This document shows, one piece after another, positions 13,409 through 15,883 of a stretch of 15,883 bases of DNA (position 1 is the first letter of the stretch; each line of letters begins with the position of its first letter). Under the pieces are notes generated by a model. That model did no database searches, was not told the origin of the DNA, and saw nothing but the letters and a program-made list of their open reading frames with translations. A program made the translations under genes and the position numbers. The DNA comes from Bacillota bacterium (GTDB taxonomy: Bacteria; Bacillota; Clostridia; Christensenellales; Aristaeellaceae): positions 1 to 15,883 of the forward strand of contig JAEYPB010000069.1 of the NCBI GenBank assembly GCA_023411175.1. The letters are read 5' to 3'.

Positions 13409-13765
13409 TCAGCCCGCCCCCAATTGCTGTATGTTGTGGCGCACCATGTCCCGCACCAGGTCGAGGGGAAGCGCCCCGTCCATCGGAAATTGCACCGCGC
13501 CCTTTGAGCTTTTATACGGCCGCAGGCGCTCGGCGAAAGCCTCGATGGCTTCGGCGCCGGGGTAGAAGCCGATATGATGCGCGTGTGCCGCGAAATGCGC
13601 AATGTTGACCTTCTGCCAAAATGTCGGCATGCCCCAGCTGATCCGCTCCCGCGCCTCGGGCGCCGCTTCGCGGATCGCCGAGCGCATCGCCCGTAGCCGC
13701 TCCTGAACCTCCGGTGAAAACCCTTCGATGTAGCTGTCGATGCTCTCCGGCAATGGTCTTCCCAT
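13409..13765 (-). CDS. DUF1801 family protein (YdhG/frataxin-like fold)
   Basis: The 118-aa protein is a DUF1801 (YdhG-type) member: SIDSYIEGFSPEVQERLRAM near the N-terminus, the APEARERISWGMPTFW core at 34-49, an HHIGFYPG strand at 61-68 and the PYKSSKGAVQFP segment at 82-93 with basic side chains. B. subtilis members of this fold include a frataxin-like iron chaperone; others are unassigned, so binding iron is only a possibility. Start 13765 is chosen because AAGGAGG lies eight bases upstream; an in-frame upstream start at 13819 lacks one. It is the first gene of the operon and touches the DUF1697 start. Confidence 0.85.
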   Translation of the reverse strand: MGRPLPESIDSYIEGFSPEVQERLRAMRSAIREAAPEARERISWGMPTFWQKVNIAHFAAHAHHIGFYPGAEAIEAFAERLRPYKSSKGAVQFPMDGALPLDLVRDMVRHNIQQLGAG

Positions 13766-13807
13766 ATTCTCGTCCTCCTTATCGCGGCCGTCTTTCCCGC
13801 ATGCTTT

Positions 13808-13835
13808 AGAATACCTCAAAATGGGGGGCGCGCAA
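13808..13835 (-). promoter_or_regulatory. Possible promoter of the DUF1801-ChrA operon
   Basis: Read leftward: TTGCGC (13835-13830), 16 bases, TATTCT (13813-13808), 42 bases before the start codon of the first gene. The match is moderate, but it is the only candidate in the 111-bp gap after the LysR gene. Confidence 0.45.
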
Positions 13836-13876
13836 CACCGCCAAGGCGGAAAAGCGCGGTTATCGGGAAAACGCGG

Positions 13877-14800
13877 CTACCCCGGACTTTTCGATTCCTC
13901 CGGCGCAACCGCTTCCTCCATGGAACCGGCCTCCCGGAAGCAAAAATCGATAAAAGCCTCCATCGCCCCGGTGAGGAACTTGTGCTTGTGGTAGACCACC
14001 TTGAAGCGACGCTCAAAGTTAAGGCCGTTTACCGGGACTTCCCGAAGAAGCCCGAGCCGAATCTCCCGCTCCACCGCCCTGCGCGATATCACCGAAACGC
14101 CCAGCCCCTCCGCCACCGCCGCCTTGATGGTGTCGGCGTTGTTGCAGGTCCAGTTTGCCGTCCACTTCAGGCCGCGCTCCGCCATGACGGTTTCAAACGT
14201 CTTGCGCGTGCCGCTGCCCTCTTCCCGGAGGACGAAGTTCCGGGTGTCCAGTTCCTCCGGTTCCACCGATTTCCGCTCGAAGAACGGATGGCCGTGCCCG
14301 GCGATGAGCACCAGCTCGTCCGTCGCGAAGGGGCGTTCCACGATGTCCGCGAGGGAGATTGCACCCTCCACGAGCCCCAGGTCCAGCCGGTCGTCCACCA
14401 GCAGCCGCTCGATGCGCTCGGTGTTGTCCTCCGTCACCTCCAGCATCGCGCCCGGGTTGCAGCGAAGATAGCTTGCCGCCAGCCTCGGCAGCACGCAGGC
14501 GCCGATGGTGACGCTGGCCCCCACCCGGACGACGCCGGTGTCGTTCCAGGCGCGCATCTCGCGCTCGGCCTCCCAGTTCATGCGGATGATGTGCCGGGCG
14601 TAGCTCAAAAGCTTCTCTCCCGCCCGGGTCAGGTACAGCTTCCGGGACAGCCGCTCAAAGAGCCGCACGCCGTAGTGCGCCTCGAGTTCCGCCACGGCCT
14701 GGCTGACCGCCGACTGCGACATGTTGAGCTCCCCGGCCGCGGCGGTCATGCTCGCCGAGTCGCAGACGGTCACAAAAATCTGATAATGCCTGAGCGTCAC
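13877..14800 (-). CDS. LysR-family transcriptional regulator (YeiE/CysL-like)
   Basis: The 307-aa regulator has the LysR winged helix-turn-helix at about residues 3-62 (recognition part MSQSAVSQAVAELE at 27-40; wing LFERLSRKLYLTRAGE) and a C-terminal periplasmic-binding-like effector domain from about 90 on. The start codon is GTG at 14800, with AGGAGG seven bases upstream. It is divergent from a YeiH-family gene, the same arrangement as yeiE-yeiH in enterobacteria and cysL-type pairs, so yeiH is its likely target and a sulfur anion its possible effector. Overlapping promoters and dyads in the gap fit autoregulation. The tail is Glu/Ser-rich. Confidence 0.92.
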   Translation of the reverse strand: MTLRHYQIFVTVCDSASMTAAAGELNMSQSAVSQAVAELEAHYGVRLFERLSRKLYLTRAGEKLLSYARHIIRMNWEAEREMRAWNDTGVVRVGASVTIGACVLPRLAASYLRCNPGAMLEVTEDNTERIERLLVDDRLDLGLVEGAISLADIVERPFATDELVLIAGHGHPFFERKSVEPEELDTRNFVLREEGSGTRKTFETVMAERGLKWTANWTCNNADTIKAAVAEGLGVSVISRRAVEREIRLGLLREVPVNGLNFERRFKVVYHKHKFLTGAMEAFIDFCFREAGSMEEAVAPEESKSPG

Positions 14801-14815
14801 CCCGCCGCCTCCTTC

Positions 14816-14851
14816 ATAAGCGAATTCTTATCTTATTCGTAAAAATTATAA
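14816..14851. promoter_or_regulatory. Candidate LysR binding sites
   Basis: ATAAG-N6-CTTAT (14816-14831), CGAAT-N9-ATTCG (14821-14839) and TTAT-N11-ATAA (14833-14851) are interleaved dyads; the last has the T-N11-A form of LysR boxes. The first is centred about 66 bases upstream of the predicted yeiH start of transcription, the classical activation position, and lies in the lysR leader. The last overlaps the lysR -10. This fits yeiH activation with lysR autorepression. Confidence 0.5.
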
Positions 14852-14873
14852 CGCTTTACTTATGCCTCGTCAA
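14845..14873 (-). promoter_or_regulatory. Promoter of the LysR gene
   Basis: Read leftward: TTGACG (14873-14868), 17 bases, perfect TATAAT (14850-14845). It is nearly consensus, and its -35 lies inside the spacer of the opposing yeiH promoter. Confidence 0.8.
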
Positions 14874-14883
14874 GCGCTATACT
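14855..14883 (+). promoter_or_regulatory. Promoter of the YeiH-family gene
   Basis: TTTACT (14855-14860), 17 bases, TATACT (14878-14883), 20 bases before the ATG. The -35 is weak, as expected for an activator-dependent gene, and the promoter overlaps the divergent lysR promoter. Confidence 0.7.
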
Positions 14884-14903
14884 ATGCGCGGGGAGTGATA
14901 CGG

Positions 14904-15883
14904 ATGAAGAAACTGATGAATCGCCTGCCCGGCATCCTGCTGGCGGCGGCGCTGGCGGTGCCCGCATGGTTTATCGGAAAAGCCTTTCCGGTGATCGGCA
15001 GCCCGGTGGTCGGAATCCTGCTCGGCATGCTGCTGGCCTTTTGGAAGCGCCCGGAGGCGCTCGGCCCCGGCATCGCCTATACCTCAAAGAAGCTCTTGCA
15101 GTACGCCATCATCCTCTTGGGGTTTGAGATGAACCTGTTCCACGTGTTTGAGGTCGGCAGGCAGACCCTCGTCTTAATGGCGTTCACGCTGACGGCGTCG
15201 TTTCTGGCGGCGCTCGCGTTTACAAAGCTGCTTCGCATCGAGCGCAAGACCGGCATCCTGATCGGCGTCGGCACCGCCATATGCGGCGGCTCCGCCATCG
15301 CGGCGACGGCTCCGGTAATCGACGCGGAGGACGAGGACGTGGCCCGGTCCATCTCCACCATATTCCTCTTCAACGTGCTTGCGGCGTTTTTGTTCCCCGC
15401 CCTGGGCCACCTGATGGGCATGAGCGACCAGAGCTTCGGCCTCTGGGCGGGCACGGCGGTCAACGACACGTCCTCCGTGGTGGCGGCGGGCTACACCTTT
15501 TCAAGCGCCGCCGGGGATCTCGCCGTGATCGTGAAACTGACCCGCACGCTGATGATCGTCCCGATCACGCTGGCGCTGGCCCTTTACGAATCCCGCCGAA
15601 AGGCGCGGACGGGCGCCGGAAGCTATCGGCTGTCCGCCATCTTCCCGTGGTTCGTCATAGGGTTTCTCGCGGCGTCGGTGGCGGGTACATTCCTGCCCAT
15701 CCCCGCGGCGGCGACCGGCTTTCTGGCGAAGGCCGGGAAATTTGTGATCGTGATGGCGATGGCCGCGATCGGCCTCAACACAAACCTCATCAAGCTGGTC
15801 AAAAACGGCTGGCGTCCCATCCTGATGGGGCTGGGCTGCTGGGCGGTGCTGGCGCTTACCTCCCTCCTCGTGCAGTACGGGCT
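14904..15883 (+). CDS. yeiH: YeiH-family putative sulfate/sulfite exporter (3' end cut)
   Basis: The frame is open from the ATG at 14904 to the window edge, 326 codons without a stop, so the gene is nearly complete (family length about 335-350). The protein is hydrophobic with about ten membrane segments and carries the hallmarks of the YeiH/UPF0324 family (conserved hypothetical 698): PVVGILLGML near 34-43, LLQYAIILLGFEMNL near 64-78, GTAICGGSAIAA at about 123-134, VNDTSSVVAAG at about 188-198, and AAIGLNTNL near 290. The family is described as putative sulfur-oxyanion exporters. GGGGAG lies about eight bases before the ATG. It is divergent from a LysR regulator. Confidence 0.93.
   Translation, partial: MKKLMNRLPGILLAAALAVPAWFIGKAFPVIGSPVVGILLGMLLAFWKRPEALGPGIAYTSKKLLQYAIILLGFEMNLFHVFEVGRQTLVLMAFTLTASFLAALAFTKLLRIERKTGILIGVGTAICGGSAIAATAPVIDAEDEDVARSISTIFLFNVLAAFLFPALGHLMGMSDQSFGLWAGTAVNDTSSVVAAGYTFSSAAGDLAVIVKLTRTLMIVPITLALALYESRRKARTGAGSYRLSAIFPWFVIGFLAASVAGTFLPIPAAATGFLAKAGKFVIVMAMAAIGLNTNLIKLVKNGWRPILMGLGCWAVLALTSLLVQYG

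Overview
The window is GC-rich and densely coding. Strong GGAGG-type ribosome binding sites, intrinsic hairpin terminators and gene content suggest an anaerobic Bacillota of the Clostridia: class II fructose-bisphosphate aldolase, a clostridial-style low-molecular-weight flavin disulfide reductase, paired half-size ChrA proteins and a TIM-barrel UvsE. This is inferred from gene style only; no rRNA, tRNA or taxonomic marker was found. No CRISPR array, integrase, transposase or phage gene is visible.

Left part (1-3750): a 53-aa acidic hypothetical, a PHI-like SIS-domain protein and a thioredoxin-reductase-like flavoprotein all read leftward. A VOC (glyoxalase-fold) gene is divergent from the flavoprotein and converges, across a bidirectional terminator, on an NAD-dependent epimerase/dehydratase. 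The epimerase promoter overlaps a perfect 17-bp inverted repeat.

Middle (3745-11313): a complete type IIA Ca2+-type P-type ATPase (leftward) is divergent from uvsE (rightward). UvsE converges on fba across two tandem perfect hairpins. A D-lyxose isomerase and enolase follow, both leftward as single genes. fba and eno are glycolytic, and lyxose isomerase feeds pentose or hexose metabolism, so the segment is mostly sugar metabolism, but each gene seems to have its own promoter and terminator.

Right part (11314-15883): a 396-bp gene-free, hairpin-rich interval separates eno from a tight leftward operon of DUF1801, DUF1697 and two half-size chromate-transporter (ChrA) genes. Beyond it a LysR regulator is divergent from a YeiH-family membrane protein cut by the window edge. 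Their promoters overlap back to back, with dyads placed where a LysR protein would bind.

Most genes are ordinary housekeeping or accessory metabolism, and I do not see a clearly novel multi-gene system. The best leads are a two-copy composite UUCG-type hairpin repeat, a PHI-like SIS protein without its phosphate-binding hydroxyls, a TrxR-like flavoprotein without the NADPH-phosphate motif, the palindromic control region of the epimerase gene, and the DUF1801-DUF1697-ChrA-ChrA operon.
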